From Desulfovibrio sp. UBA4079 (GTDB lineage Bacteria; Desulfobacterota; Desulfovibrionia; Desulfovibrionales; Desulfovibrionaceae): a stretch of DNA of 6,335 bases. A model generated the notes under the pieces. That model saw only the letters and a program-made list of their open reading frames with translations. It did no database searches and had not been told where the DNA came from. The stretch lies in the NCBI GenBank assembly GCA_002382645.1, contig DFYP01000129.1, forward strand, positions 1 through 6,335, read 5' to 3'. A program made the translations under genes and the position numbers. Below, piece by piece: positions 6,331-6,335 of this stretch (position 1 is the first letter of the stretch; every line of letters starts with the position of its first letter).

Positions 6331-6335
6331 GAGGG

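Noticed and set aside
1..6335. Very frequent CCAGG / GGCC(C)AGG words throughout, considered as a dispersed repeat or modification-site cluster.
   Set aside because: They follow from abundant CTG-GCC and GCC-CTG codon pairs (Leu-Ala) in GC-rich genes, with no regular spacing or flanking conservation.

Overview
The window is a GC-rich stretch of bacterial chromosome. All real genes lie on the minus strand and are packed head to tail with almost no intergenic DNA. Read 5'->3' on the minus strand, from right to left in the given coordinates, the order is: a short leader with a possible promoter (6259-6335); a MATE-family efflux transporter; a soluble DUF2156 / COG4866 protein related to the catalytic domain of aminoacyl-phosphatidylglycerol synthases; a cytoplasmic alkaline-phosphatase-superfamily phosphohydrolase; a UvrD/PcrA-type superfamily 1 DNA helicase; and the first 178 codons of thiamine-monophosphate kinase (thiL), which runs off the left edge. 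No tRNA, rRNA, CRISPR array, insertion sequence, attachment site or origin was seen, and no gene-free stretch exceeds 80 bases.

The junctions are tight. The transporter overlaps the DUF2156 gene by 17 bases with the start preferred here. DUF2156 and the phosphohydrolase share one base in a TGATG junction. The phosphohydrolase overlaps the helicase by 10 bases. The helicase is 19 bases from thiL, and that gap holds a consensus AGGAGG ribosome binding site. This layout suggests one transcript with translational coupling between at least the first four genes. No terminator is visible between the genes.

The organism is probably a high-GC Deltaproteobacterium (Desulfobacterota), with Desulfovibrionales as the best guess. 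This is an inference from the base composition, the strong G/C preference at third codon positions, the character of the helicase (a KYGGIRF...HIKD variant of the UvrD core) and the presence of a COG4866 protein. It is not proven by any marker gene in the window.

Functionally the genes look like a core-genome operon of mixed duties: export or detoxification, an acyl- or aminoacyl-transferase-like protein, a metal-dependent phosphoester hydrolase, DNA repair and thiamine cofactor synthesis. I see no clear evidence of a defence system, mobile element or other new system. The points most worth following are the coupled DUF2156-phosphohydrolase pair, whose substrates are unknown, and a run of eight C in the helicase just before its C-terminal RNA-polymerase-binding-like domain.
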